A stretch of 5,592 bases of DNA from JBCDIQ01 sp039024295. Its GTDB lineage: Bacteria; Bacteroidota; Bacteroidia; J057. The notes beneath the pieces were generated by a model. It did not search any database and was not told the origin of the DNA. It worked only from the letters and a program-made list of their open reading frames with translations. Positions within the stretch are counted from its first letter, which is position 1. Each line of letters starts with the position of its first letter. The stretch covers positions 1-5,592 of the forward strand of contig JBCDIQ010000371.1 in the NCBI GenBank assembly GCA_039024295.1, written 5' to 3'. A program made the translations under genes and the position numbers. Positions 1 to 5,562 of the stretch are shown piece after piece.

Positions 1-341
1 AACTTTCTTGGTTCTTTGACAATTTTCACGAATTCTCTTAATCAGCGTGTCATTTGGATCAAGTTTTAGCAATCCAAAAAGATATAGAAAATTGATTTTC
101 TGCCACTTATTAGATGTCTCAACAAGCTCGACCTGACAGAGACTATTTCGCCCGCGGAATTTGTCAGAATCCCACTTTCTTTAACACCATGCTTTTTCAG
201 TCTGATCTTTGGGTTATTTACCCAAAAATATGTGCCGTTTTTGACAGCTACAGCCCAATAAACCCTCTCCAGCCTGTACAAAAAGCCCATACTCAATTCC
301 TTCCCTGGATACCGACCAGACCAAAACGCAAAAGGTCTCAT
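1..341 (-). pseudogene. Possible frameshifted gene fragment, running off the left edge
   Basis: Two minus-strand frames each look protein-like over part of this stretch. The first starts at ATG 341 or ATG 290 and reads through MGFLYRLERVYWAVAVKNG and YFWVNNPKIRLKKHGVK to about position 185. The second is open from about 180 to the window edge and reads WQKINFLYLFGLLKLDPND then TLIKRIRENC. Removing one apparent single-base deletion in the purine-rich run near 172-186 would join them. If real, the gene would follow the lipoprotein at 347-1111 after a gap of only 5 bp, as in an operon. I do not recognise the family. The middle overlaps a repeat-like motif (116-138), which weakens the coding case there. 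It could be a pseudogene, a sequencing error, or non-coding DNA with chance open frames. Confidence 0.3.
116..138. repeat. Short dispersed-repeat-like motif (single copy here)
   Basis: On the minus strand this reads TGTCAGGTCGAGCTTGTTGA followed by GAC. It resembles a motif I remember as common in intergenic DNA of many environmental bacteria, of the type TGTCAGGTTGAGCTTGTCGA, which often gives spurious 'VELVETS' peptides when translated; that peptide appears here. There is only one copy in the window and no partner in inverted orientation, so calling it a repeat depends on recall and not on repetition visible here. Confidence 0.35.
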
Positions 342-346
342 CGCCC

Positions 347-1111
347 CTACCTCTCACTGGCCACCTCACAATATTGATCAGTTGTGTAAACCCGGTGTAC
401 AATGATCTCCTTGTTCTTCCCAATGACAAACTCGCTTAAGCCGATATGGGATTTATTTTTGGGATGCCAATCGTAAGTATATCCCAGTTGAGTCCAGGGA
501 TAATTTTTATTCCACTCTGGGTTATAGTACGATGCCAATCGCAGGTAATTGATCCATTTTTTATGTGCCAGGGATTCATCATCAGGAAATGCCAGGGTAC
601 AATTTGCTTCAGACACTTCGCTGTCCAGACAAGGGCGAAACAAATCTTGGGGCTGCACCCAAAATTCAATGAAAAACTTTTTCCCCGCATTGGGAGGCAA
701 TCCCAATAGCTGCTCTAACCGCAAATTCAACCCCTCTTTTCGGCCAAAGCTTTTCTGGCTGCATAATGTCTGTAGCTCCGGTGCGGTAGTGATCCAAAGA
801 GCGTGTTCCCCTGTATTGTAAGTGCCCGTTTGGAGATTATTCTTGTAGTATACTGTATCGCTTTGCCAGGTGGAAACCAGGACATAGGTTTTATTGTCAA
901 TCTCCTTCCAAATGAGATGGGGCGTACCTTTCTTGATGGTGATCAAATCGTTATAGATTTCCCATGGTTGTGGTTTTGCCGCATCTCCTACGGATTCACT
1001 GTACAGGAGACTGATTTTTTCTTCCTTGTAGGGCTTGGTGAGTTCTCTTGGGGCACAAGCTGTGCCGTAAATTAGCGTAAAGGCCAGTGCTAAATAAAAA
1101 GCATTCTTCAT
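347..1111 (-). CDS. Conserved lipoprotein of unknown function, 254 aa
   Basis: The start is ATG 1111. A longer frame from TTG 1150 adds 13 residues that spoil the signal peptide. Residues 1-18 form a lipoprotein signal (MKNAFYLALAFTLIYGTA) ending at Cys19, which should be lipidated, so the protein is probably anchored in an outer or periplasm-facing membrane. The mature part carries blocks I associate with a conserved but uncharacterised Bacteroidota family: LRLEQLLGLPPN (130-141), FWVQPQDLFRP (150-160), YPWTQLGYTYDW (204-215) and GLSEFVI (224-230). Four further cysteines (117, 161, 171, 248) could form disulfides outside the cytoplasm. No catalytic motif is visible. It has its own promoter match at 1182-1213 and lies 136 bp after the methyltransferase stop, so it is probably a separate transcript. 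That it is a lipoprotein is well supported; its function is unknown. Confidence 0.88.
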   Translation of the reverse strand: MKNAFYLALAFTLIYGTACAPRELTKPYKEEKISLLYSESVGDAAKPQPWEIYNDLITIKKGTPHLIWKEIDNKTYVLVSTWQSDTVYYKNNLQTGTYNTGEHALWITTAPELQTLCSQKSFGRKEGLNLRLEQLLGLPPNAGKKFFIEFWVQPQDLFRPCLDSEVSEANCTLAFPDDESLAHKKWINYLRLASYYNPEWNKNYPWTQLGYTYDWHPKNKSHIGLSEFVIGKNKEIIVHRVYTTDQYCEVASER

Positions 1112-1148
1112 AGGAGATGAATTGAAAAGAGGGTTGATTGCTACATCC

Positions 1149-1173
1149 AATCCAAGATTTTTCCATTTGGATT
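1149..1173 (-). other. Leader hairpin of the 347-1111 gene
   Basis: A perfect 7-bp inverted repeat AATCCAA/TTGGATT surrounds an 11-nt loop. It lies just after the predicted transcription start from the 1182-1213 promoter, so it would form a stem-loop close to the 5' end of the transcript, about 37 nt before the ATG. No T-run follows on either strand, so it is not a terminator. A role in mRNA stability is possible but is inference; the stem is AT-rich and may be chance. Confidence 0.3.
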
Positions 1174-1181
1174 CGCTAACT

Positions 1182-1213
1182 GAAAATTAGGTAGGGGCAA
1201 GTGGATTTCCAAA
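1182..1213 (-). promoter_or_regulatory. Bacteroidota-type promoter for the 347-1111 lipoprotein
   Basis: On the minus strand TTTG (1213-1210) is followed after exactly 20 bp by TAATTTTC (1189-1182). The known primary-sigma consensus of this phylum is TTTG at -33 and TAnnTTTG at -7, about 19-21 bp apart, so the match is 4/4 plus 7/8 at correct spacing. It sits in the gap between the methyltransferase stop (1248) and the lipoprotein start (1111), giving a leader of roughly 65 nt. This is the best promoter in the window. Confidence 0.6.
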
Positions 1214-1247
1214 GCGGACCTCTCTTTAACAGATAGTATTTCGTCGC

Positions 1248-2027
1248 TTACCACCATAAGCTGACCTCCTCCTTCGGCTGATCCCTCCGTATGAAGGCTA
1301 ACCCGCTCTGGAACAGATCGACACTTACAGACACCTCCGCATGTTTGATGATGGTCTTCCAGGCATGAGTCATGCCCCGGGACCAGTGAATGTCGTCAAA
1401 GATGATACAGCCTCCATCTCGGATTAGGGGCAAGAAGAAATGAAAATATGCCAGCGTTGGACTGTGACTGTGATCTCCATCAATGAACACCAGATCAATG
1501 CTATGTTCAGCAAATCCTAAAGAAGGCAATACCATTTCAAATGGACCAATCTGAAAATCTGCCTCGTAGCCTGCTCGCCGTATATTTTCCCTGGCCAATC
1601 CTGACAGCCCTGGATCTCCCTCAATGGTGATAAACTCGCCTTCCATAGGCATTCCTTGCAACTGGTATAGCGCTGACATTCCCAGATTTGTGCCTAACTC
1701 CACAGCCAATTTCGGCTGAAGGTAGGTACAGAGCTGAAACAACAGCTGGCCCTTTTTGGGGGAACAGCCTGATGAGCGGGCAATTTGTGAAACCTTTGCT
1801 CGCCTGCTTCCTCCTCCTTTTCCTCCTGGCCCTGCTCCATAATCCATCAACACAAGGGTCCGCTTATCTGCCAATAGGGGTTTGCGAATAGCTTCGACCT
1901 TCCGGACGACTTCTGGTGCAGGCTTTCGGATGACCTCTTGTAACAGCTCCGTTACAAAAGGCGAATGCGCCTGTTGGGGGGATGGAACCTGGCTGAGATA
2001 CCGGAAAAAGGAAATGATTCGGTGCAT
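1248..2027 (-). CDS. Class I SAM-dependent methyltransferase, 259 aa
   Basis: Cytoplasmic methyltransferase resembling the Methyltransf_24/O-methyltransferase-like group; its substrate cannot be read from the sequence. With the start at 2027, residues 21-25 give the conserved HSPFV of this Bacteroidota family. VELGTNLGMS (109-118) is the glycine-rich SAM-binding loop, ITIEGDP (133-139) carries the acidic residue expected to bind the SAM ribose (E136), IDLVFIDGDHSH (177-188) is the post-II motif, and FDDIHWSRGM (210-219) is the family's typical active-site loop. A longer frame begins at ATG 2069, but that codon lies in the loop of the preceding gene's terminator, and its extra 14 residues are hydrophobic translation of the T-rich tail. 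The 2027 start (MHRIISFFRYL) fits the family N-terminus. Residues 64-76 are unusually Gly/Arg-rich. No clear terminator follows. Confidence 0.88.
   Translation of the reverse strand: MHRIISFFRYLSQVPSPQQAHSPFVTELLQEVIRKPAPEVVRKVEAIRKPLLADKRTLVLMDYGAGPGGKGGGSRRAKVSQIARSSGCSPKKGQLLFQLCTYLQPKLAVELGTNLGMSALYQLQGMPMEGEFITIEGDPGLSGLARENIRRAGYEADFQIGPFEMVLPSLGFAEHSIDLVFIDGDHSHSPTLAYFHFFLPLIRDGGCIIFDDIHWSRGMTHAWKTIIKHAEVSVSVDLFQSGLAFIRRDQPKEEVSLWW
1807..1827. repeat. Polypurine/polypyrimidine tract inside the methyltransferase gene
   Basis: Twenty-one bases of pure pyrimidine on the plus strand (pure purine in the mRNA) built from repeated GGA units encode part of the glycine-rich segment at residues 64-76. 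The low-complexity composition suggests expansion by replication slippage; this is inference. Confidence 0.5.
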
Positions 2028-2047
2028 GCAGGTGCAAAGCAAGGGAT

Positions 2048-2083
2048 AAAAACAGAAAAGGAAAACCATAATGACTTTCCTTT
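2048..2083 (-). terminator. Rho-independent terminator of the 2106-3107 lipoprotein
   Basis: On the minus strand AAAGGAAA (2083-2076) pairs perfectly with TTTCCTTT (2064-2057). Three more inner pairs (G-U, U-G, C-G) give an 11-bp stem with a 5-nt loop (2072-2068). The tail is T-rich (TCTGTTTTT, 2056-2048). It starts 22 nt after the stop at 2106. It matches the terminator at 3157-3189 in stem sequence and position, so the two probably descend from the same duplication. The loop contains the ATG at 2069 of the longest methyltransferase frame, and the stem mimics a Shine-Dalgarno sequence. Confidence 0.75.
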
Positions 2084-2096
2084 CATCATTTTTCGG

Positions 2097-2127
2097 TAAA
2101 TATATCTACTGTTCGAAGCTGACCAGA
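2097..2127 (-). promoter_or_regulatory. Weak candidate promoter for the methyltransferase
   Basis: On the minus strand TCTG (2127-2124) is followed after 19 bp by TATATTTA (2104-2097), a 3/4 plus 7/8 match to the Bacteroidota TTTG/TAnnTTTG pattern. It overlaps the 3' end of the upstream lipoprotein. A transcript from it would begin before the terminator hairpin and so carry the hairpin in its leader. In AT-rich sequence this match may be chance. Confidence 0.25.
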
Positions 2128-3107
2128 TAATCAAATTGTAGATAGTCACAATTTCCCCCCAAAGAATCTCTAACTTCTGTGATCCGTAGTGCCGCTAAGT
2201 GATACGTATTGGGGATACCCGTAGGCCTTGGCAACCTAACCAGTAAGATTTGTCCTGGAACCAAGGGATCGGTTTCAGCGAAATAGGCATTTGCGGAATT
2301 AAAAGCTTCAGACAAAGTTGTATAAGTAGCCTTTTCAAAGTTAAATCGAGTCTCATCTGTGTAAGCAAATACTTCCTGGATTCCACGAGCATCATTGGCG
2401 GGAGAGGTAAAAGCAGCAGAAAAACGGGCGTTAAAGGGAGCCTCTGATTTAATTGCCAGCTCCAGGTCCAGTACATTCGGATTGGTTCCTAAATGCTTGT
2501 TCAATGAAAGGCTGTAATTGGATTCTCCCACGGGACCAGACTTGTCATCTGGACATGGAGTGGGTGCAATAGAGATCTTATCCGGATTGTTCATGGTTAC
2601 TCCTTCGTAGCTATCCAGTTTAAACAACTCTTGCTGAATATCATCTTTGGAAACAATATCAATCCATACTGACACAGAATCTGAGGCTCCTTTGGTATCA
2701 ATCACAAAAAAGGTCAGCCGGACCTTGAAAAATTCTTCGATGTTGATAGGCCCTGCCGAGGTATTGGCAACCGGAGCTATGTCGTAGAGAAAGTCTTCGG
2801 GAACTACCTGACCTTCGAGGTCTACGTCCTGGAAGAAATCCAATGACACAATGGGCTGGTCCGCTTGGTTGTAGATGGTCCGCATAACGCGAAGAAGTCG
2901 AAGCGATTCATTATCCGCCATTCGAAGGTTTACCACTACCTGATCGCCTATCTGGGATTTATACGTACCAGAAGAGGGCGGTTCTACAGTAATGGCCGGA
3001 TTATCATCAACGGGAATAAATCCATTGTCATACTGACGGTCACAACTGCTAAGCACCAGACCCGCCACCAAAAGTATTGTAATTGAAATAAAGGTAGTCT
3101 TTTTCAT
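2106..3107 (-). CDS. Tandem-duplicated lipoprotein A, 333 aa, function unknown
   Basis: The ATG at 3107 gives a clear lipoprotein signal peptide (MKK, hydrophobic core, LVLSS) with lipidation expected at Cys22. The mature protein begins CDRQYDNGFIPVDDNPAI. Roughly residues 45-152 look like an all-beta, Ig-like segment (VVVNLRMADN, FFKVRLTFFVIDTKGASDSVSVWIDIV); this fold guess rests on alternating hydrophobic residues only. A second region (about 163-333) starts KLDSYEGV and ends in LPRPTGIP, YHLAALRI and VRDSLGG. Cys185 and Cys320 are the only other cysteines and both are kept in the paralogue, suggesting a disulfide in an exported protein. By hand count it is 216/312 identical, without gaps, to the mature part of the neighbour at 3213-4214. 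Terminators lie on both sides, so it is probably monocistronic, yet I found no convincing promoter in the 105-bp gap before it. I do not recognise the family. Confidence 0.9.
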   Translation of the reverse strand: MKKTTFISITILLVAGLVLSSCDRQYDNGFIPVDDNPAITVEPPSSGTYKSQIGDQVVVNLRMADNESLRLLRVMRTIYNQADQPIVSLDFFQDVDLEGQVVPEDFLYDIAPVANTSAGPINIEEFFKVRLTFFVIDTKGASDSVSVWIDIVSKDDIQQELFKLDSYEGVTMNNPDKISIAPTPCPDDKSGPVGESNYSLSLNKHLGTNPNVLDLELAIKSEAPFNARFSAAFTSPANDARGIQEVFAYTDETRFNFEKATYTTLSEAFNSANAYFAETDPLVPGQILLVRLPRPTGIPNTYHLAALRITEVRDSLGGNCDYLQFDYLVSFEQ

Positions 3108-3156
3108 GTTACTCGTAAGAAATGTTAGGTTAACTTCAATTTAAGCACCTTGAGTC

Positions 3157-3189
3157 AAAGAAAAAAGGAAAGCCTCGTGGACTTTCCTT
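3157..3189 (-). terminator. Rho-independent terminator of the 3213-4214 lipoprotein
   Basis: On the minus strand AAGGAAAG (3189-3182) pairs perfectly with CTTTCCTT (3172-3165). One wobble and one C-G pair extend the stem to 10 bp around a 5-nt loop. A T-rich tail follows directly (TTTTTTCTTT overlapping the stem end). It lies 23 nt after the stop at 3213 and before the start of the next paralogue at 3107, so the two genes are probably transcribed separately. Confidence 0.8.
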
Positions 3190-3212
3190 CAGCATTTCAT
3201 TAAGTATGATTT

Positions 3213-4214
3213 CTAGCGTTCAAAACTGACTTTGTAGTCAAACTCCAGAAAATCACATTCCCCTCCTAAACTGTCACGAACCGCCTTGATTCGAAGAGCT
3301 GCCAGGTGGTACACATCAGGAATACCCGTTGGACGGGGCAAACGCATCAGGACAATGCGGCCAGGAGTGAGAGAATCAGTAAGGGAATAATATGCGGCGG
3401 AAGATTTGAATGCTTCGGAAAGCGTGGTGTAAGTAGCCGCATCGTAATTGAAGCGTGTTTCATCGGTGTAAGCAAACACGGAATCTATCCCGCGAACGTC
3501 ATTTGCAGGAGAAGTGAATATAGCAGAAAAGCGGCTGTTAAATGGACTGCGAGAAACAATGGCTAATTCTGTGTCTAATTCATTCGGAGAAACCCCCAAA
3601 TGACGATTTAAACTTAAACTATAGTTAGCTTCTCCTTTGGGCCCGGATTTTTCATCAGGACACGGGAAATTGGGAATATTAACCTTATCAGGATTATTCA
3701 TAATGATCCCTTCATAGGAGTCAAGCTTGTATAAAGGAATGCTATTGTCATCTGGTGGGACTATATCTATCAATACAGATATGGAGTCTGAGGCTCCTTT
3801 TGTATCAATGGCGAAAAAGCTCAGGCGGACTTTAAAGAAATTTTCAACTGTAACGGGACCAGTTGACGTATTTGCAATGGGGGCAACATTATAGCTAAAG
3901 TCTTGGGTGACAACTTGTCCAGATATGTCAATGTCCTGGTAAAAATCATCTGAAATCACAGGGACCCCAGTTTCATCAAAAATGGTTCGCATTACCCGTA
4001 ATAATCGCAAAGCTTCATTATCTGCCATTCGCAGGTTCACTACCACTTGCTCACCCAGGCGAGACTTAAATCGGCCAGAGGATGGGGGTTCGATTGCAAT
4101 AGCTGGATTTTCATCCGACGGAATCGGACGGGTATCAAATTCCCGATCGCACCCTACAAGGGCCACCAATGCCACCAAAAAACCGGCGATCAGAAGCGTA
4201 ATTGAGTTTTTCAT
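3213..4214 (-). CDS. Tandem-duplicated lipoprotein B, 333 aa, function unknown
   Basis: The start is ATG 4214, not TTG 4223; this yields a clean signal peptide (MKNSITLLIAGFLVALVALVG) with the lipidated residue at Cys22 and the same 333-aa length as its neighbour. The mature protein starts CDREFDTRPIPSDENPAI. It aligns with the paralogue at 2106-3107 over all 312 mature residues without a gap, about 69% identical; the C-terminal 132 residues are slightly more alike (about 73%) than residues 82-141 (about 62%). Fully shared blocks include QVVVNLRMADNE, LRLLRVMRTI, VFAYTDETRFN, ATYTTLSEAF and RLPRPTGIP. The cysteine pair 185/320 is conserved. The signal peptides have diverged strongly while the mature parts have not, as expected if only the exported part is under strong selection. 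Its terminator is at 3157-3189 and a weak promoter candidate at 4244-4274. The function is unknown; an exported binding or surface protein is a guess. Confidence 0.9.
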   Translation of the reverse strand: MKNSITLLIAGFLVALVALVGCDREFDTRPIPSDENPAIAIEPPSSGRFKSRLGEQVVVNLRMADNEALRLLRVMRTIFDETGVPVISDDFYQDIDISGQVVTQDFSYNVAPIANTSTGPVTVENFFKVRLSFFAIDTKGASDSISVLIDIVPPDDNSIPLYKLDSYEGIIMNNPDKVNIPNFPCPDEKSGPKGEANYSLSLNRHLGVSPNELDTELAIVSRSPFNSRFSAIFTSPANDVRGIDSVFAYTDETRFNYDAATYTTLSEAFKSSAAYYSLTDSLTPGRIVLMRLPRPTGIPDVYHLAALRIKAVRDSLGGECDFLEFDYKVSFER

Positions 4215-4501
4215 GTTTGCCAACAGATGATAGAGTTACACACTAAACTTACAACGAGTGAGTAAAAAAGAAAAATTCAGGTGTTAATGGATTGCTAATC
4301 GAACTTTTACAGCAAGCAAAATAAGCATTTAGCTGCACTTTTAACTTATCCTTCAGGATCACAATAAAAAATAACGATGCATTGCTACCATAGAGATAGG
4401 TTAATGCCGTTATTTGTTACCTGAACACCAGACTCAAAGAACACATGCTAAGCGTTCCGGAAAGAAACAATCAGCAGCAGTTGCCCCCGTTTTCCAATAG
4501 G
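4215..4501. other. Divergent intergenic region, 287 bp
   Basis: This AT-rich region lies between two divergently oriented lipoprotein genes and must hold promoters for both. Apart from the weak minus-strand candidate at 4244-4274, I see no TAnnTTTG-type box for the plus-strand gene, no operator-like palindrome and no RNA gene. The open frame upstream of 4502 (from ATG 4445) would add a polar Gln/Pro/Asn-rich stretch before the signal peptide and is probably untranslated leader. Confidence 0.6.
4244..4274 (-). promoter_or_regulatory. Weak candidate promoter for lipoprotein B
   Basis: On the minus strand TTTT (4274-4271) is followed after 19 bp by TAAGTTTA (4251-4244), matching the Bacteroidota TTTG/TAnnTTTG pattern at 3/4 and 7/8. 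The leader to ATG 4214 would be short, about 20-25 nt. The -33 half falls in a homopolymer-rich stretch, so its match means little. Confidence 0.35.
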
Positions 4502-5029
4502 ATGAAAAATTGGGGCATGTTGTTCAGTGTGTGGCTGTGCTTTGCTGCTGTCGGATGTAGCCCTGATGGAGCAGCAAACATTTCAGGACGCAACCTACAG
4601 GATTCCCTTTATAGAATGGACACCCTGGCTGCGCGTGTGTTGTTAGAAACGCATTTTGAGCCAGCGAATAAAGCAGGGGTATTGGATTCTACCGTATTGA
4701 AAGACTCTCTTAAAAATGCGAATAGTAAAATTACAAAACCTCCTTCAAAAAGTGGGTATTCTCAATCAATAATAACGAATAATTCAAAGAGAAGTACCCC
4801 TAGACCAAAAAAGGACACCCTCAAGCCTCCTTCTTTACCGGTGAGTATTCCTGCCATTGATCTTCAGGAGCCTGATCCGCAACCGGAGCAGGAAGAGTCC
4901 CCCACAACCAAAGACGAAGCAGTTGGCCCAAAAGAGGTGCAATCACCAATCCAAGCACCTAAAACAGATCAAAAGCCGTCAAATGACCCTCCACCGAAGG
5001 TCACCTCAGACACTATTGGGAATACTTAA
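4502..5029 (+). CDS. Lipoprotein with Pro/Lys/Glu-rich disordered tail, 175 aa
   Basis: The start is ATG 4502, because MKNWGMLFSVWLCFAAVG then gives a proper signal peptide with lipidation at Cys19; the upstream ATG 4445 would put 19 polar residues before it. After the cysteine comes a short, possibly helical stretch (DSLYRMDTLAARVLLETHF). The remainder, from about residue 60, is rich in Ser, Pro, Lys, Glu, Asn and Gln, with no recognisable domain and no second cysteine in the mature part. Proline density rises toward the C-terminus (PEQEES, PSNDPPPK). Such a protein would be a membrane-anchored, mostly unstructured chain, possibly a spacer or an interaction tail. It is transcribed away from the lipoprotein pair and converges on the EGF-like gene with a 2-bp gap. 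I know no family for it; function unknown. Confidence 0.75.
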   Translation: MKNWGMLFSVWLCFAAVGCSPDGAANISGRNLQDSLYRMDTLAARVLLETHFEPANKAGVLDSTVLKDSLKNANSKITKPPSKSGYSQSIITNNSKRSTPRPKKDTLKPPSLPVSIPAIDLQEPDPQPEQEESPTTKDEAVGPKEVQSPIQAPKTDQKPSNDPPPKVTSDTIGNT

Positions 5030-5031
5030 CC

Positions 5032-5562
5032 TCATTTGGGACGAAGACGGACTTCACAAGTCTGGTTAAAAAAGGCCTGTATACCTTCTTCGTAAATGAC
5101 CTTGTACCTCACAAGGATCAGGGAATCTTCAAAAGATCCGAAGCCATCAGAAAGGCGGATAATGCCATTTACAGAGGGGTCATCGCAGTAGTTTCCACTT
5201 TCTATAGCAAAATTATTACCATCAACTTCAGCAAACACATCCAGTGTACCACTACTGGAAGGACAATCCCATGCACCTAGGTTGCGCACGCGCAGGCGGC
5301 TGCCAAAAATGGCGATGGTCATATCGTAAACCAGGCTTGAATCTCGGATCAGGTCACCTGTACATACTTCCGAGGCGGTATATTCTCCCTCGAATTTGTC
5401 AATTGCAGGGATCGTGCAAGAGCCGTTGGCGTCTTTTTCAAACCCCTCATCACAACGACATTCGGCATCGTCATCTACTGCAATACAGGTTCCGAAGCCG
5501 CAGTCTTCATTTTCGCAGGGATCCTGGTCGCACCCGATCCAAAACATCACCGTGCATGCCAT
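5032..5562 (-). CDS. EGF-like domain lipoprotein, 176 aa as readable; N-terminus uncertain
   Basis: Cysteines at 16, 21, 26, 35, 37 and 49 follow the EGF pattern C-x4-C-x4-C-x8-C-x-C-x11-C, with the usual C-x-C-x2-GF between the fourth and sixth. Residues 54-176 form a beta-rich domain (FEGEYTASEVC, MTIAIFGSRLRVRNLG, DVFAEVDGNNFAIES, SLILVRYKV) reminiscent of lipocalin-like domains in secreted Bacteroidota proteins; this is a resemblance, not a firm assignment. Cys11 in FWIGC looks like a lipobox, so the protein is probably a cell-envelope lipoprotein. Only ten residues precede it, none positively charged, and a TAG stop (5565-5563) lies directly before ATG 5562. The signal peptide is therefore unusually short, truncated or frameshifted near the window edge. 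The stop codon faces that of the plus-strand gene across 2 bp. Confidence 0.75.
   Translation of the reverse strand: MACTVMFWIGCDQDPCENEDCGFGTCIAVDDDAECRCDEGFEKDANGSCTIPAIDKFEGEYTASEVCTGDLIRDSSLVYDMTIAIFGSRLRVRNLGAWDCPSSSGTLDVFAEVDGNNFAIESGNYCDDPSVNGIIRLSDGFGSFEDSLILVRYKVIYEEGIQAFFNQTCEVRLRPK

Noticed and set aside
318..338. AGACC/GGTCT inverted repeat after the 347-1111 gene as a terminator
   Set aside because: The stem is only 5 bp with an 11-nt loop and no following T-run on the minus strand.
446..1075. Several plus-strand open frames of 80-90 codons opposite the 347-1111 gene
   Set aside because: They are antisense shadows with no signal peptide, domain or protein-like composition, and the minus-strand gene has conserved family blocks.
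1112..1150. N-terminal extension of the 347-1111 gene from TTG 1150
   Set aside because: It uses a rare start, overlaps the leader hairpin and spoils the lipoprotein signal peptide that begins at ATG 1111.
2028..2069. Methyltransferase start at ATG 2069 with a Shine-Dalgarno-like purine stretch
   Set aside because: The ATG is in the loop and the purines are the stem of the upstream gene's terminator; the extra residues do not fit the family.
3108..3156. Promoter for lipoprotein A (TTTG at 3159-3156 with TAACCTAA downstream)
   Set aside because: The -7 box matches poorly, the spacing is 23 bp, and the TTTG lies in the preceding terminator's T-tail.
4379..4407. Imperfect inverted repeat GCATT...AATGC in the divergent intergenic region
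   Set aside because: It has only five outer and three inner pairs with an asymmetric internal loop; not distinguishable from chance.
4445..4501. N-terminal extension of the plus-strand lipoprotein from ATG 4445
   Set aside because: It would place 19 polar residues before an otherwise standard signal peptide starting at 4502.
5050..5066. Seven-pair hairpin (CGGACTT / AAGTCTG) as terminator of the plus-strand gene
   Set aside because: It has a 3-nt loop and is followed by A residues on the plus strand, not T; it lies in the EGF-like gene's coding sequence.
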